Numbered from the stretch's first letter, positions 15,558 through 24,677 are shown. The stretch is 64,000 nt of DNA from CAYQJS01 sp964417895 (GCA_964417895.1 CAYQJS010000030.1:1-64000), one strand, 5' to 3'. The notes: a model not told the origin generated them from the letters alone. Program-made: numbers and translations.

Positions 15558-16730
15558 TCACCCGCCGAAGGCGGACGCGCCCGTGATGTCCTGGCCGACC
15601 ACGAGCGTGTGGATCTCGTGGGTGCCCTCAAGGGTGTAGGCTGCCTCCAGGTTCACCGCATGCCGGAGGATCGGGTACTCCAGGCTGATGCCATTACCGG
15701 CGAGAATGCTCCGCATGGAGCGCGCGACGTCCAGCGCCATCGCGCAGTTCGCCCGCTTCGCCAGGCTCACCTGTGCGGACCGCAGCCGCCCACTGTCCTT
15801 GAGGCGCCCTATCTGGTACGCGAGGAGTTGCCCCTGGGTGATGGCCTGGAGCGCGTCAACCAGCTTTGCCTGAGTGAGCTGGAAGCCGCCGATGGGCCTT
15901 CCGAACTGTTCCCGCACGCCAGCATAGGCGAGGGCGGTCTCGTAGCAGGCCATGGCCGCACCGAGCACGCCGAAAGCTAGCGCGAAGCGGGCCTCTGTCA
16001 GGCACGATAGCGGCCCGCGCAGCCCGCGCACCCCGGGGAGGACCGCGTCGGCCGGAACACGGCAGTCCTCGAGGACCAGCTCGGACGTGACCGACGCCCG
16101 CATCGACAGCTTGTGCTTTACATCATTGGCGGTGAAGCCGGCGCGGTCGGTCTCCACGAGGAAGCCGCGGATTACCTCGGCGTCGCCGTCCCTCGCCTTT
16201 GCCCAGACGACCGCCAGGTCGGCGATGCCGCCGTTCGTGATCCACATCTTCGTCCCGTTCAGGACCCAGGAGCCGTCGCTGTCGCGCACGGCGCGCGTCT
16301 CCATGGCGCTGGGGTCGCTGCCGTGGTCGGGTTCGGTGAGACCGAAGCAACCGATGACCTCGCCGCGCTGCATGGCGGGCAGATAGCGCGCCTTCTGCTC
16401 TTCCGATCCGAAGGTTGCGATGGGGAACATGCAGAGGCTGCTCTGCACCGACGCGAAGGAGCGGAGCGCTGAGTCGCCGCGCTCCAGTTCCTGGCAGATG
16501 AGCCCATAGCTCGTGTAGTCGACGCCGGCTCCGTACTGTGGGATTGCCGGCCCGAGCAGGCCCAGCTCGGCCATGCGGGGCACCAGCTCGCGCGGGAAGC
16601 GCCCCTCTTCGAAGCAGCCAGGTATGAGGGGAAGCGCCTCGCGCTCGACGAACTCGCGGACGACCGACTGGATCATGCGCTGCTCGGGCGTGAGCTCCCA
16701 GTCGGCGTAGTTGAGCATAGGGGTGGCCAT
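15558..16730 (-). CDS. Acyl-CoA dehydrogenase, glutaryl-CoA dehydrogenase-like
   Basis: This 390-aa FAD enzyme contains GCFGLTEPDHGSDPSAMETRAV (FAD/substrate loop), KMWITNGGIADLAVVWAK, the C-terminal catalytic-Glu region YTLEGTHEIHTLVVGQDITG, and the Arg-rich LRHAVNLEAAYT segment. These match glutaryl-CoA dehydrogenases more closely than general acyl-CoA dehydrogenases. The expected reaction is oxidative decarboxylation of glutaryl-CoA to crotonyl-CoA, passing electrons to ETF. It stands alone on the minus strand, convergent with uppP. Confidence 0.88.
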   Translation of the reverse strand: MATPMLNYADWELTPEQRMIQSVVREFVEREALPLIPGCFEEGRFPRELVPRMAELGLLGPAIPQYGAGVDYTSYGLICQELERGDSALRSFASVQSSLCMFPIATFGSEEQKARYLPAMQRGEVIGCFGLTEPDHGSDPSAMETRAVRDSDGSWVLNGTKMWITNGGIADLAVVWAKARDGDAEVIRGFLVETDRAGFTANDVKHKLSMRASVTSELVLEDCRVPADAVLPGVRGLRGPLSCLTEARFALAFGVLGAAMACYETALAYAGVREQFGRPIGGFQLTQAKLVDALQAITQGQLLAYQIGRLKDSGRLRSAQVSLAKRANCAMALDVARSMRSILAGNGISLEYPILRHAVNLEAAYTLEGTHEIHTLVVGQDITGASAFGG

Positions 16731-16822
16731 GCGGCTATGGTGCCAGACCCTCGGATGCCGCGGCCAGCCTCGGTTGTCATCTTGACTATCCCGCTACGCT
16801 TGGCGCGACGCGGACAGTCGAA

Positions 16823-17187
16823 CACTGTCATGCTGAGCCGCGGGCGAAGCATCTGGCGGGACGGGTAACACTGTCATGCTGAGCCGCGGGCGAAGCATCT
16901 GGGGGGACGGGTAACCCTGCCATGCTGAGCCGCGGGCGAAGCATCTGGCGGGACGGGTAACACTGTCATGCTGAGCCGCNNNNNNNNNNNNNNNNNNNNN
17001 NNNNNNNNNNNNNNNNNNNNNNNNNNNNNNNNNNNNNNNNNNNNNNNNNNNNNNNNNNNNNNNNNNNNNNNNNNNNNNNAGCATCTGGCGGGACGGGTAA
17101 CACTGTCATGCTGAGCCGCGGGCGAAGCATCTGGCGGACGGGTAACCCTGTCATGCTGAGCCGCGGGCGAAGCATCTGGCATCAGAC
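16823..17187. repeat. 46-bp tandem repeat array
   Basis: Units begin with CACTGTCATGCTGAGCCGCG, contain GGGCGAAGCATCTGG and end in GACGGGTAA. Full copies start at 16823, 16869, 16915 and 17101. Partial copies flank the N run, and a last truncated copy starts at 17146. Units differ by single substitutions (for example CACTG versus CCCTG) and one 1-nt deletion. The array probably caused the assembly gap. Confidence 0.9.
16980..17079. other. Assembly gap (100 N)
   Basis: Exactly 100 undetermined bases interrupt the tandem array. The round number suggests a scaffold placeholder, so the true copy number and distance are unknown. Confidence 0.95.
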
Positions 17188-17239
17188 CCTTCGCTGTCGC
17201 TCAGGGTGACAGCCTTCAGGCCAGTGACGCTGAGCCGAG

Positions 17240-18055
17240 CTACGGCGCTGCTGCCGCAGCCTGCGGCTGGGCCTCGACCAGCCCGTGCTTCGCCACGAAG
17301 GCGAGGAAGTACCGGTCCCATTCCCAGGGCCGTTCCATGTTGCACGAGTGGCCGGCGCCTTCCATAGTGACGAGCTCGCAGCCGGCAATGCGCTCCTGCA
17401 AGGCGAAGGAGCGCTCGTGGGCGTTGTCCTCGCTGCCGGTGATGATCAACGTCGGCGCCTTGACTCCGGGGTGCAGCCAGTCAGGGTCGGGTTCGTTGAG
17501 CGCTCCGAACATCTCGACGATGGTATCGGCGTCGGCCCAGGGATTTCGCTCGGCGAAAATGTCGGCGAAGTACTCGGCCATTGCCGTCTCGCGAAAGGCG
17601 GGGCTCCAGTCCGCGAAAGCGTGCTCCCGGCGGAAGCCAACGCCGAATTGCTGGTATTGGGGGATGCGTGTTTCGGCGAACTGCTTCCGGCCGGCGCGGT
17701 AACCAGCGCCCGACATCACGACGGCCAGCGTCTGGTCGGGGCGCAAGTTGGCCATGTGACAGACAACGTTGGAGCCCACCGATTCTCCGACGATGATGGC
17801 AGGCTCTCGCGTGACCTGGTCCAGGGCCTCCCAGCACGCCTGCGCCACATCCGGCATGGTCAGGCCGGGCTGTGCGGTGGGCGACCGGCCGTATCCCGGC
17901 AGGTCGATGCCGATGCACCGGAACCACGTGGAGAGATGCGCCATCTGGTACAGCCAGCAGGTGTGGTCCATCGGATTCGGGTGCACGAAGGCGACGGGGC
18001 GTCCGAACTTCCCCAATTGCTCCCAGTGCAGGGGCCCGTTGATGTGCTCCGCCAT
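17240..18055 (-). CDS. Alpha/beta-fold hydrolase
   Basis: This 271-aa protein has the hydrolase elements in order: oxyanion region VAFVHPNPMDHTCWLY near 20-35, IDLPGYGRSP near 55-64, nucleophile elbow VGESVGSNVV near 93-102, acid in ITGSEDNAHERS near 213-224, and catalytic His in GAGHSCNMERP near 239-249. The HPNPMD oxyanion sequence, in place of HGxxG, is typical of a subset of these enzymes. GGGAGGAGG precedes ATG 18055. The substrate is not predictable; it could be an ester, lactone or C-C bond. An Ala/Gln-rich tail ends the protein. Confidence 0.82.
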   Translation of the reverse strand: MAEHINGPLHWEQLGKFGRPVAFVHPNPMDHTCWLYQMAHLSTWFRCIGIDLPGYGRSPTAQPGLTMPDVAQACWEALDQVTREPAIIVGESVGSNVVCHMANLRPDQTLAVVMSGAGYRAGRKQFAETRIPQYQQFGVGFRREHAFADWSPAFRETAMAEYFADIFAERNPWADADTIVEMFGALNEPDPDWLHPGVKAPTLIITGSEDNAHERSFALQERIAGCELVTMEGAGHSCNMERPWEWDRYFLAFVAKHGLVEAQPQAAAAAP

Positions 18056-18175
18056 GGCTACCTCCTCCCTTGATTCAAGGGTCCGCGTCATCGACGATTG
18101 ACAGCAAAGGATACTCTGCGGAGGAGAGAGGGGTGAAAATCAGAGTGGCGGGGATGGTGGCCCCGGCAGGCCTTA

Positions 18176-18418
18176 CTAGCGGGCTCTGACTGAGAGCAAC
18201 TGACTGAGTTCGGACCGGACGGATTCTTCGGTGCGCTCACCATAGCCAAGCTCGCCCAAGAGAATCCAAACTCTGTCGGACAGCTCGACTGCGGCCAGGT
18301 CGGCGGAGTCGGCAGTATCTTGGACGTGCGTATCCAGCCAGACCTGGAGCCGTTCCAGGCTGGTATCCGCACTGGCGTAGGAGCGGATTACGGATTCAAG
18401 TTGCGCTGTGAGTGACAT
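18176..18418 (-). CDS. Small hypothetical protein
   Basis: This 80-aa acidic, helical protein (MSLTAQLESVIRSYASAD...) reads smoothly, with a heptad-like pattern in its first half. No family is recognised and the ribosome binding site is weak. It lies alone between the alpha/beta hydrolase and the DinB-like gene. Confidence 0.4.
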   Translation of the reverse strand: MSLTAQLESVIRSYASADTSLERLQVWLDTHVQDTADSADLAAVELSDRVWILLGELGYGERTEESVRSELSQLLSVRAR

Positions 18419-18797
18419 GTGAACCTCGAGGGGCTTAGCTTGCCGCGCCGCCAGGTTTGATTCTGGATGCTACGCGTGCTCTTCAACAGTGGTCAATACG
18501 AGGAACGGGCGGAACGGGGCGAGCTGGTTCGACCCGTCACTCGATCCTACTCGACTCCTGCGAGCGGTAGGCATCCGCCGGAAACAATGAGCAGACTGAA
18601 TGAATACACTGACGCCGATGGAGTTGTGGACGCGAAAGCATTCCACCACTATCGGCCAGTTGCTCCATGGCGCCCAGATCCCGAGTGGCTTCTCGTCGAG
18701 GGAGAGATCCTGGTCCCTCTGCACGGTGATGTGGAGACCTGCGCGGACTGCGCCACTTACCGGGACCGGGGCGAGAATCGCAAACAGGAGGACCTTT
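18419..18797 (+). other. Intergenic, possible short gene remnant
   Basis: A short frame from ATG 18588 encodes MSRLNEYTDADGVVDAK and a CADCATYRD segment, then runs into the DinB-like gene in another frame. It lacks a clear ribosome binding site. I regard it as a possible remnant only. Confidence 0.3.
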
Positions 18798-19685
18798 ATG
18801 ACCGCTATCCTCGGACACCTCCGGGAGTTTCGCGAGCAGCGCCGCCATACAGTACGATCCCTGAGCGGGCTCAGCGAGGCACAATTGACAGCCCGTGTGG
18901 AGATCGATCAGCGAGCAGACGTGCGCGCGACGCTCCTCCGACTGGCCGAGGATGACGACCGCCGCTGCGCCACGCTGGGAGGCATCTTCGCCGCGCTCGA
19001 GTGGTGGCCGACCGACGCCCAGCGCATCCTGGCCAGCCTGGCGGCATCGCGGGGGTACCTGCGAGCCGCTCTCGTGGGCGTCGACGATGATCAGCTGGAT
19101 CGGCAACCTGCGCGCGACGAATGGGGCGTGCGGCAGGCACTGCAGCACGTGGCGAACAACGAGAGGCGTTTCGTCGCGGATGCGACGTACGCAGTCGAGC
19201 GCCTCCGGAGCGCAGAGCCCCTTGCGCTGGAGAGGCCGGATCCGGAACGCGGCCCCGGTGCGCTCGGCCCACCCCTCCCAGGCAATCTCGACGATGTACT
19301 GGAGGCGGTGGAGGCGGTCAGAGACGAGATCGTCGCCCTTGCGGCTCCCTTCACCTCGAATGAGCTGGCCGCGCCGACGACCTGGGCGGGCCTTACAGTG
19401 GACGTCCGATTCATGTTGCACCGCCGTGCGATGCACGAGCGTCAGCACACCGTCCAGGTGCAGAAAACGCTGAGTGCGCTCGGCTGCCACCAGGGTGAAG
19501 CGGCAATGCTCCTCGGGCACGCAGAGATCGCACGTGGGACGCTGGAGGGGATGCTGCTCGGGGTTCCGGACGGTCTTCTGAGCAGAGACCCAGGCAATGC
19601 CTTGCCGACCGTGGAGCAAGTCCTATCCCAGGCCGAGGCCGAGGAGCGCCAAAAGGTCGCGGCCGTCCTCAGTGCGGTGTCGTAA
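18798..19685 (+). CDS. DinB-like metal-binding four-helix-bundle protein
   Basis: This 295-aa protein carries DinB-like helix motifs: DEWGVRQALQHVANNERRFV near 110-129 and FMLHRRAMHERQHTVQVQKT near 205-224. Their His residues match the metal triad of DinB/YfiT proteins. The first 60 residues are similarly helical, and the length suggests a duplicated or extended bundle. Members are thiol- or small-molecule-dependent transferases or are uncharacterised. AGGAGG lies 6 nt before ATG 18798. A longer upstream frame exists but has no start signal. Confidence 0.65.
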   Translation: MTAILGHLREFREQRRHTVRSLSGLSEAQLTARVEIDQRADVRATLLRLAEDDDRRCATLGGIFAALEWWPTDAQRILASLAASRGYLRAALVGVDDDQLDRQPARDEWGVRQALQHVANNERRFVADATYAVERLRSAEPLALERPDPERGPGALGPPLPGNLDDVLEAVEAVRDEIVALAAPFTSNELAAPTTWAGLTVDVRFMLHRRAMHERQHTVQVQKTLSALGCHQGEAAMLLGHAEIARGTLEGMLLGVPDGLLSRDPGNALPTVEQVLSQAEAEERQKVAAVLSAVS

Positions 19686-19728
19686 GGGCGAGCCACCTCC
19701 AAAAGTGAGTAATACGGAATCGCAGAAG

Positions 19729-19845
19729 TTCGCGACCCACACCCCAACCCTGCCCCGCAAGGGGGGAGGGGGTTTTCTTCCCTCCCCCTCGACGGGGGAG
19801 GGTGAGGGAGGGGGTGACGTACCCGCCGAATCCAGGGGTCGCGAA
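19729..19845. repeat. MITE-like structured repeat, copy A
   Basis: The terminal arms TTCGCGACCC (19729-19738) and GGGTCGCGAA (19836-19845) pair exactly. Inside are the hairpin CCCCGCAAGGGG and the CTCGACGGGGGAGGG block. It aligns along its length with 45352-45468, where the arms carry a compensatory change. Confidence 0.7.
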
Positions 19846-19919
19846 TTTGGGCGACGTCGCAGTAGTTCAGCGGTCGTCGCGACAGGTGACAGAATCGATG
19901 GGGGGCCAGAAGTCGCCGG

Positions 19920-21689
19920 CTAGGCCCACTCCCATTGGTAGCAACCCCAGATCGACGAGTTCGGGCCGGACGAGTTCGGGCGCGGCCAGGCATTCTTCAG
20001 GTTCCCGTGAATGGCGACCACGTCGATGTTGTAGAACAGCGGCAGCGTCGGCAGGTCATCCGTAAAGACCTTCGCGAATTGCCCGAGAAGCCGCTCCGTC
20101 TCGGCCTGGTCGATCGTTCCCTCGAGCTGCTCGAGGAGCCGATCGGCCTCAGGGTTGTTCCAGCGGGCGCTGTTGTCGCCGATGAAGCGAGTCTCCTCGC
20201 GCGGCGCGTAGGATGAGTGCCAGCGGCGGAACAGGCCCGCGACCGTTCCGCCGGAGTGGGTCGCCGTCACACCCTGGTACGTCCCGGAAGTTCTCGGATC
20301 ACGGTGCACGCGGGTCGGAACGTTGTCGAATATGGCGCGGACGCCGATGTCCCGCCAGAAGTCCGTCACTGCCCCCTGAATCCGAATTTGCTCCGCGTCG
20401 TCGGTCAGCGCTCGGTAGCTCATCTCGAAACGCCGTCCCTCGGCGTCAGCCAGCACACCGTCGCTGCCGCGTCGCCACCCAGCCTCCTCCATGAGGCCGA
20501 GCGCCCGCCGCGGGTCAAAGGAGTACCGGGTGATGGTTCGCTCGGCAGCGTCCGCGCCCAGCTCTTTCGGGTGGAGGACGTGGTGCGCCACGATCGCCTT
20601 GCCCTGGAAGAACGTCGCGTTCAGCTGATCCCGATCGATGGCGTGCAGCAGCGCCCGCCGCACACGGACGTCCTTGAAGAGCGGGTTATCGGGCGGCAAC
20701 AGGAGTCGCTCCGCGCCGGTTGGCGTGTTGTGAACCATCCCAGTCCCGCTGGCCTCCCACTGCTCCTGGACCGTGACGCCGTCGGTGAAGCCGAGGTTGC
20801 CCGCGTCGTTCATCTGGATCGTGCCGGCGAGCAGGAGCGTGACGAGCCCCAGTGTGCTCTCGGCGCGGTGGATCACGATGGTCCCGATCTTTGGCGGGCC
20901 CATGAAGTAACCCGGGAAAGCCTTAAGCACTATCGTCTCGTCGATGTTCCACTGGTCGATGGTGTACGGGCCGAGGCCGACAAACTGGTGCTGGAAGAAG
21001 CCCTGGGAGAAGATCTGGTCGGGGTCGCGCGTCTCCCACAGGGGGCGCACGATGTGCTCCGGGAAGACGAACATGTCCGAGTTTGTGATGGAGTTTGCGT
21101 ACTTGTTCAGCAGACGCCAGTGCATGACTACCGTATGGTCATCGGGCGTGTCCATAGCCGTCACATTCGTATGAATGGGGTTCCGCACGAGCGGCAGCGA
21201 CGTGTCGTTGTTGAACTCCCAGCTGAACCGAACGTCGCGGCTCGTGAACGGACGCCCGTCGTGCCAGATCGCGTTGCGGCGAAGACGCCAGGTCACCTGC
21301 ATGGTGCCGTTGGAGCTCAGGACCCACGTTCCGTCTTCGATGGAGGGTAGCCGCTCGGCGAGCAGCGGGTTGACACTGAAGTTGCGGTCGATGCCGCACA
21401 GGCCAGCGTGACAGGTGCCAGCCGTGGGCCCGCCGGAGGGCGTGCCACGAAGGTTGGGAACGCCAACGGCCTGCTCGCCCGCGTACCCGATGCGGACCGT
21501 CGCTTGCGCGGACCGATCCGGCGCCGGCGCGGCAGCGCCTCCATCCGTAGAGCTGGCGGGACCGCTCGTGGGAATACACCCATAGGTGACGAGGCCAGCG
21601 GCGGCAGCAGCGGAGCCGGCGATGAAGCGGCGGCGTGTGACCGGCAAGCCCAGCAGTCTCCGTGCTTCGTCAGGCGGCAGCCTACTCAC
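19920..21689 (-). CDS. ABC transporter substrate-binding protein, family 5, Tat-type signal
   Basis: This 589-aa protein opens with a twin-arginine stretch (VTRRRFIAGSAAAAAGLVTYGC) ending in a lipobox-like Cys, so it may be exported folded by Tat and lipidated. The family signature WHDGRPFTSRDVRFSW is near residue 140, and LLHAIDRDQLNATFF is in the second lobe. The GTG at 21689 is preferred: it overlaps the Rieske gene's last 8 bp, giving translational coupling. An upstream ATG at 21752 would add a non-signal-like leader. It likely supplies the substrate or a related ligand for the oxygenase. Confidence 0.85.
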   Translation of the reverse strand: MSRLPPDEARRLLGLPVTRRRFIAGSAAAAAGLVTYGCIPTSGPASSTDGGAAAPAPDRSAQATVRIGYAGEQAVGVPNLRGTPSGGPTAGTCHAGLCGIDRNFSVNPLLAERLPSIEDGTWVLSSNGTMQVTWRLRRNAIWHDGRPFTSRDVRFSWEFNNDTSLPLVRNPIHTNVTAMDTPDDHTVVMHWRLLNKYANSITNSDMFVFPEHIVRPLWETRDPDQIFSQGFFQHQFVGLGPYTIDQWNIDETIVLKAFPGYFMGPPKIGTIVIHRAESTLGLVTLLLAGTIQMNDAGNLGFTDGVTVQEQWEASGTGMVHNTPTGAERLLLPPDNPLFKDVRVRRALLHAIDRDQLNATFFQGKAIVAHHVLHPKELGADAAERTITRYSFDPRRALGLMEEAGWRRGSDGVLADAEGRRFEMSYRALTDDAEQIRIQGAVTDFWRDIGVRAIFDNVPTRVHRDPRTSGTYQGVTATHSGGTVAGLFRRWHSSYAPREETRFIGDNSARWNNPEADRLLEQLEGTIDQAETERLLGQFAKVFTDDLPTLPLFYNIDVVAIHGNLKNAWPRPNSSGPNSSIWGCYQWEWA

Positions 21690-22932
21690 GGCCGGCGCCC
21701 GCCCGAGCCGCGGCCAGAAGCCGCAGCTCCCTGAGAACAGGATTGAAGCCATCGTTCGCGCCCTCGAACGCGCGGTCGCCCGGGCGGCGCTCGGCCCTCA
21801 CCCGACCGACGTCCGCGGGCTCCCCGGGAAGCTTGATTCGGTCGTTCTGCGCCGGATCGCGGATCACGCCGATGGGGTCCTCGCCTCGCGCCACCTTCTG
21901 CATGTTTTCTTCCAGCAGCGCTCGGTAGACGACGACTCCGTTGTCAGCCGGACCGAGGTGCTCCTGCGTCCGGTCGGGAATCGCGCCCTGGGCGTACCAC
22001 ATGAGCCGGTCCTGCGCGCTGTTCTCGAGCATCGACCACGTCGGGTGCCCTCGCTCGTCGAGCCCCGACGAGGGCAGCTCATACAGCGGTACTGTCTCCT
22101 GTCTGAGATCGACTCCGGCCGGCGGTTTGTGCAGCTGATACGTCAGGATGAGCGTGTTCGTGTCGTCCATCGGGATGCGATACATCAGCCGCCCGCCCGA
22201 TGTGATGGCGGGGAATAGAATCGGCGCCGCCTCCTCGCCGCCATCCGACCGATGGCGGCGCACGCCCCACTCAAATGGCTCGAACTCATAGCCAGGGAGA
22301 GCCCGGTCAAAGGTTTGTTGGAGGTCTGTCCGCCCGACACGGTCGAGGACGTAGTTGCCGAAGCGGCCGTGAAGCCACTCCTGGTGTGTCTCATTCAGCT
22401 GGTTGCCGATGCACTGGAGCCAGTTGCACGGCGCCACCATCCGGCTCACCGAGTGGACCATGCCCTCCTTAACGAGCAGCTCCCACCTGGGAAGGAGCGG
22501 GGCTGGCGTCGGGCCCATGTAGGCGAAGATCAGGCCGCTCAGCTCCTGGACGGGGTAGGCCGTCGTCGCGCACGAGTCGCGGAACGTGCTACCCGACACC
22601 AGGCGATCCTCGAGGGGCTGCTCGAGGCAGCGGCCGGTATGATCGAACCGCCAGCCATGGTAGGGGCAGCGCAGCCCCTCATCCTCGGGGATGCCGTACA
22701 CCATGGAAATGCCCCAGTGGGTGCAGGCCTCGGCGATCAGGCCAAGCCGGTCGCCGCGGTCGCGATAGAGGACCAGGTCCTCCCCCAGGAGCCTCACTTT
22801 CTTGACCGGCTCCTCGGCCAGCTCGGAGTCGACCGCGATTGGGTACCAGTAGCGGCGGAGCAGCTCGCCCATCGGCGTGCCTCGGCCAACTCGGCTCAGT
22901 CGCTCGTTTTCTTCTTTGGTGAGCACTGTCAT
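21682..22932 (-). CDS. Rieske non-haem iron ring-hydroxylating oxygenase, alpha-type
   Basis: This 416-aa protein has a Rieske [2Fe-2S] site (CTHWG at 70-74 and CPYHGW at 89-94, spacing 16) and a mononuclear-iron region NWLQCIGNQLNETHQEWLHG at about 170-189 with H183 and H188. The overall order resembles phthalate-4,5-dioxygenase-type single-component oxygenase subunits. It hydroxylates or O-demethylates an aromatic or related acid, using electrons from a separate reductase that is not encoded here. The C-terminal 50 residues are Arg/Ala-rich and atypical. It is followed directly by an overlapping SBP gene. Confidence 0.88.
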   Translation of the reverse strand: MTVLTKEENERLSRVGRGTPMGELLRRYWYPIAVDSELAEEPVKKVRLLGEDLVLYRDRGDRLGLIAEACTHWGISMVYGIPEDEGLRCPYHGWRFDHTGRCLEQPLEDRLVSGSTFRDSCATTAYPVQELSGLIFAYMGPTPAPLLPRWELLVKEGMVHSVSRMVAPCNWLQCIGNQLNETHQEWLHGRFGNYVLDRVGRTDLQQTFDRALPGYEFEPFEWGVRRHRSDGGEEAAPILFPAITSGGRLMYRIPMDDTNTLILTYQLHKPPAGVDLRQETVPLYELPSSGLDERGHPTWSMLENSAQDRLMWYAQGAIPDRTQEHLGPADNGVVVYRALLEENMQKVARGEDPIGVIRDPAQNDRIKLPGEPADVGRVRAERRPGDRAFEGANDGFNPVLRELRLLAAARAGAGRE

Positions 22933-23031
22933 CCTCCTCCACTACTGTCTACGCTGGCTGCGTCTCGCGTGCGCTCAGATATCACACGCCCGGCCGCCAG
23001 TCAAACGGCCGCTAATTGAAAGGCGTTGCGA

Positions 23032-23060
23032 TTGACACGTGCATTCCCTTCGTGCTAGAA
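23032..23060 (+). promoter_or_regulatory. Candidate sigma-70 promoter for the diiron-like operon
   Basis: TTGACA at 23032-23037 is followed 17 bp later by CTAGAA at 23055-23060. It lies 33 bp before the first gene, in the divergent region shared with the Rieske gene. Confidence 0.4.
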
Positions 23061-23092
23061 GCGGGTGGCACTGCTCTGAGGGAGAGAAGTCA

Positions 23093-23824
23093 ATGGCTGC
23101 GACGGGAACCGGAACCGCGAGAGGCCTGGTCCCAGGGGAAGCGTTCCTCGATGAGCTGGAAGAGATTCGCCAGGACGTGCTGGACGGGAACCCGCTCCGG
23201 GACCACAGGCCCGTGGGCGACAAAGCGGCTGTGGCCGCCGCCAGACGCCGGGCGCATCGCGGCGGCGGCGACGCAACGAACACCGAGCGGGAGCGCTACC
23301 TAAAATGTCCCGTGCCGGAGGTTCGCCGGAAGCAGCTCCGCAAGACGATCGACGAGGCCGGAGAGGACATCTTCGGCGGGAAGTGGCCCGCCCACACCAA
23401 GCTAGACCACTGGGCATCCCACGAGTTCGGGATCACCGACCAGGAGATCCAGCAACTGGCGAAGGAGGACCCGTCTCCTGAGCGGATTGTCCTGAACGGG
23501 TGGTGGGAACACCTTCTCCGGAACGAAGCCTGGCCGCTGGGGATCGGCGCCGGCTTGGTGAGCGAGGGAGAGAAGCTGATTCCGAGCAGCCGCGAGCAGC
23601 GCCTCAAGCAGATGGATGAGGCGCGCGACGCCTATACCGCCATGGGCATCGAGAACGTCGACCGCGTGATGATGCGCGACGTACTGCACGCCGACGTGGA
23701 CCTCGACCATGCAACCTTCGACGCCGAAGTCATCCGCGACTTCTGCGACACGCCGGAGCTCCAGGAGGAGATGCGCAAGGCGTTCATCCTCAGGATCCAG
23801 CAGATCCAGTCCAGGCGGCTTTAG
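23093..23824 (+). CDS. PqqC/TenA-like haem-oxygenase-fold protein (first of pair)
   Basis: This 243-aa protein begins with a variable, charged 75-residue N-terminal part. A helical domain follows with FGITDQEIQQLAKEDPSPER, NGWWEHLLRNEAWPLGIGAG (Glu and His candidates near 140-150), and DVLHADVDLDHATFDAEVI near 199-217. This resembles iron-containing PqqC/TenA or haem-oxygenase-like diiron oxidase proteins. Such proteins perform oxidative cleavage or decarboxylation of amino-acid-like or thiol substrates. GAGGGAGAGAAG precedes ATG 23093. The stop is 5 nt before the next gene's start. Confidence 0.65.
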   Translation: MAATGTGTARGLVPGEAFLDELEEIRQDVLDGNPLRDHRPVGDKAAVAAARRRAHRGGGDATNTERERYLKCPVPEVRRKQLRKTIDEAGEDIFGGKWPAHTKLDHWASHEFGITDQEIQQLAKEDPSPERIVLNGWWEHLLRNEAWPLGIGAGLVSEGEKLIPSSREQRLKQMDEARDAYTAMGIENVDRVMMRDVLHADVDLDHATFDAEVIRDFCDTPELQEEMRKAFILRIQQIQSRRL

Positions 23825-23829
23825 GCCTC

Positions 23830-24609
23830 GTGCACCAGCCGCCGTATGGCCCTGAGGACCTCGAGAAGCCGAGACTCCCAGGTCCGCAGTTCCTCGAGCT
23901 TCTGCACCGGCAGCGGCAGCACAAGTACCCGGAGCCGCCTCCGTTCTTCCAGGCGCTCCGGGACGGCACGGTCAAGCGCGAGTTTCTCGAGCTGTGGGTC
24001 AAGGACCTGTACTATTACTGGGACCACGGGTCGTACTTCAGCACGGGTGCGATCTTCGCCAAGACGAACGACGAGAAGGTACGCACCAGTGTCCTGAAGA
24101 AGCTCGTGAACGTCGAGGGCAAGGACGTCGTCAACGACCTGACCGGCTGGACGACGCCCTCCTACGAGGAGCTGTGGCTTCGGTTCGGTGAAGGGCTGGG
24201 CTTGACCCGCGACGAGATCAAGTCGTGGAAGATGTTCACTCGCTCGTACTTCGCGACTACAGCGCTCTGTGTGTATGCCCGCTGGTGGGAATGGAGCTGG
24301 CTCGACGGCATAGCGAGCTTCTACGCCGCCGACTTGCTTGGCAAGGAGGTCATGGGCGACGCTCGTGCCGCCTTGAAGAAGCACTACGACATCGCCGATG
24401 AGCATCTCGAGTTCTTCACCAACTACGTCGAGGATGTGACGAACGACATTCCCTGGGAGGAGGAGGCGCTAGCCTACTGGGCCTGCACTACAGAGCGACA
24501 GCTCACGGCGGCCAGGGCCTTCCGCAATCGACTGGATATCGAGTACCAGCTGGTCCTTCCGCTGTATACGGCAGCCACCGGGGAGCGCTGGCCGCTTCAG
24601 GTGCCGTGA
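23830..24609 (+). CDS. PqqC/TenA-like haem-oxygenase-fold protein (second of pair)
   Basis: This 259-aa helical protein contains GTVKREFLELWVKDLYYYWDHG near 39-60, SWKMFTRSYFATTALCVYAR near 130-149, and KHYDIADEHLEFFTNYVEDV near 184-203. That is the pattern of PqqC-like/TenA-superfamily enzymes, with Glu/His candidates for an iron site. It starts with GTG only 5 bp after the preceding gene, so the two are expected to be made together and may form a heteromer. The sequence is less diverged from the family than its partner. The exact reaction is not known. Confidence 0.7.
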   Translation: MHQPPYGPEDLEKPRLPGPQFLELLHRQRQHKYPEPPPFFQALRDGTVKREFLELWVKDLYYYWDHGSYFSTGAIFAKTNDEKVRTSVLKKLVNVEGKDVVNDLTGWTTPSYEELWLRFGEGLGLTRDEIKSWKMFTRSYFATTALCVYARWWEWSWLDGIASFYAADLLGKEVMGDARAALKKHYDIADEHLEFFTNYVEDVTNDIPWEEEALAYWACTTERQLTAARAFRNRLDIEYQLVLPLYTAATGERWPLQVP

Positions 24610-24677
24610 AGCGGCGTGTCAGCGCGCGGATCATGTCATCCCACAAAGCGAAGGACCCTCCTGAGGGTCGTAACCAA

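Larger units (their letters stand above)
16731..17239. other. Intergenic block dominated by tandem repeats and a gap
   Basis: No gene is present. It contains the 46-bp repeat array and the N run. At 17186-17210 there is also a single diverged relative, whose minus strand reads CTGTCACCCTGAGCGACAGC. Confidence 0.7.

Noticed and set aside
16794..17182. Minus-strand frames crossing the N run
   Set aside because: They arise from translating tandem repeats and undetermined bases.
16823..17187. Regular repeats resembling a CRISPR array
   Set aside because: The units are contiguous tandem repeats with no unique spacers and no cas genes nearby.
18467..18955. Open frame overlapping the DinB-like gene start
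   Set aside because: Its second half is the DinB-like gene in another frame; only a short 5' part could be real and it lacks a start signal.
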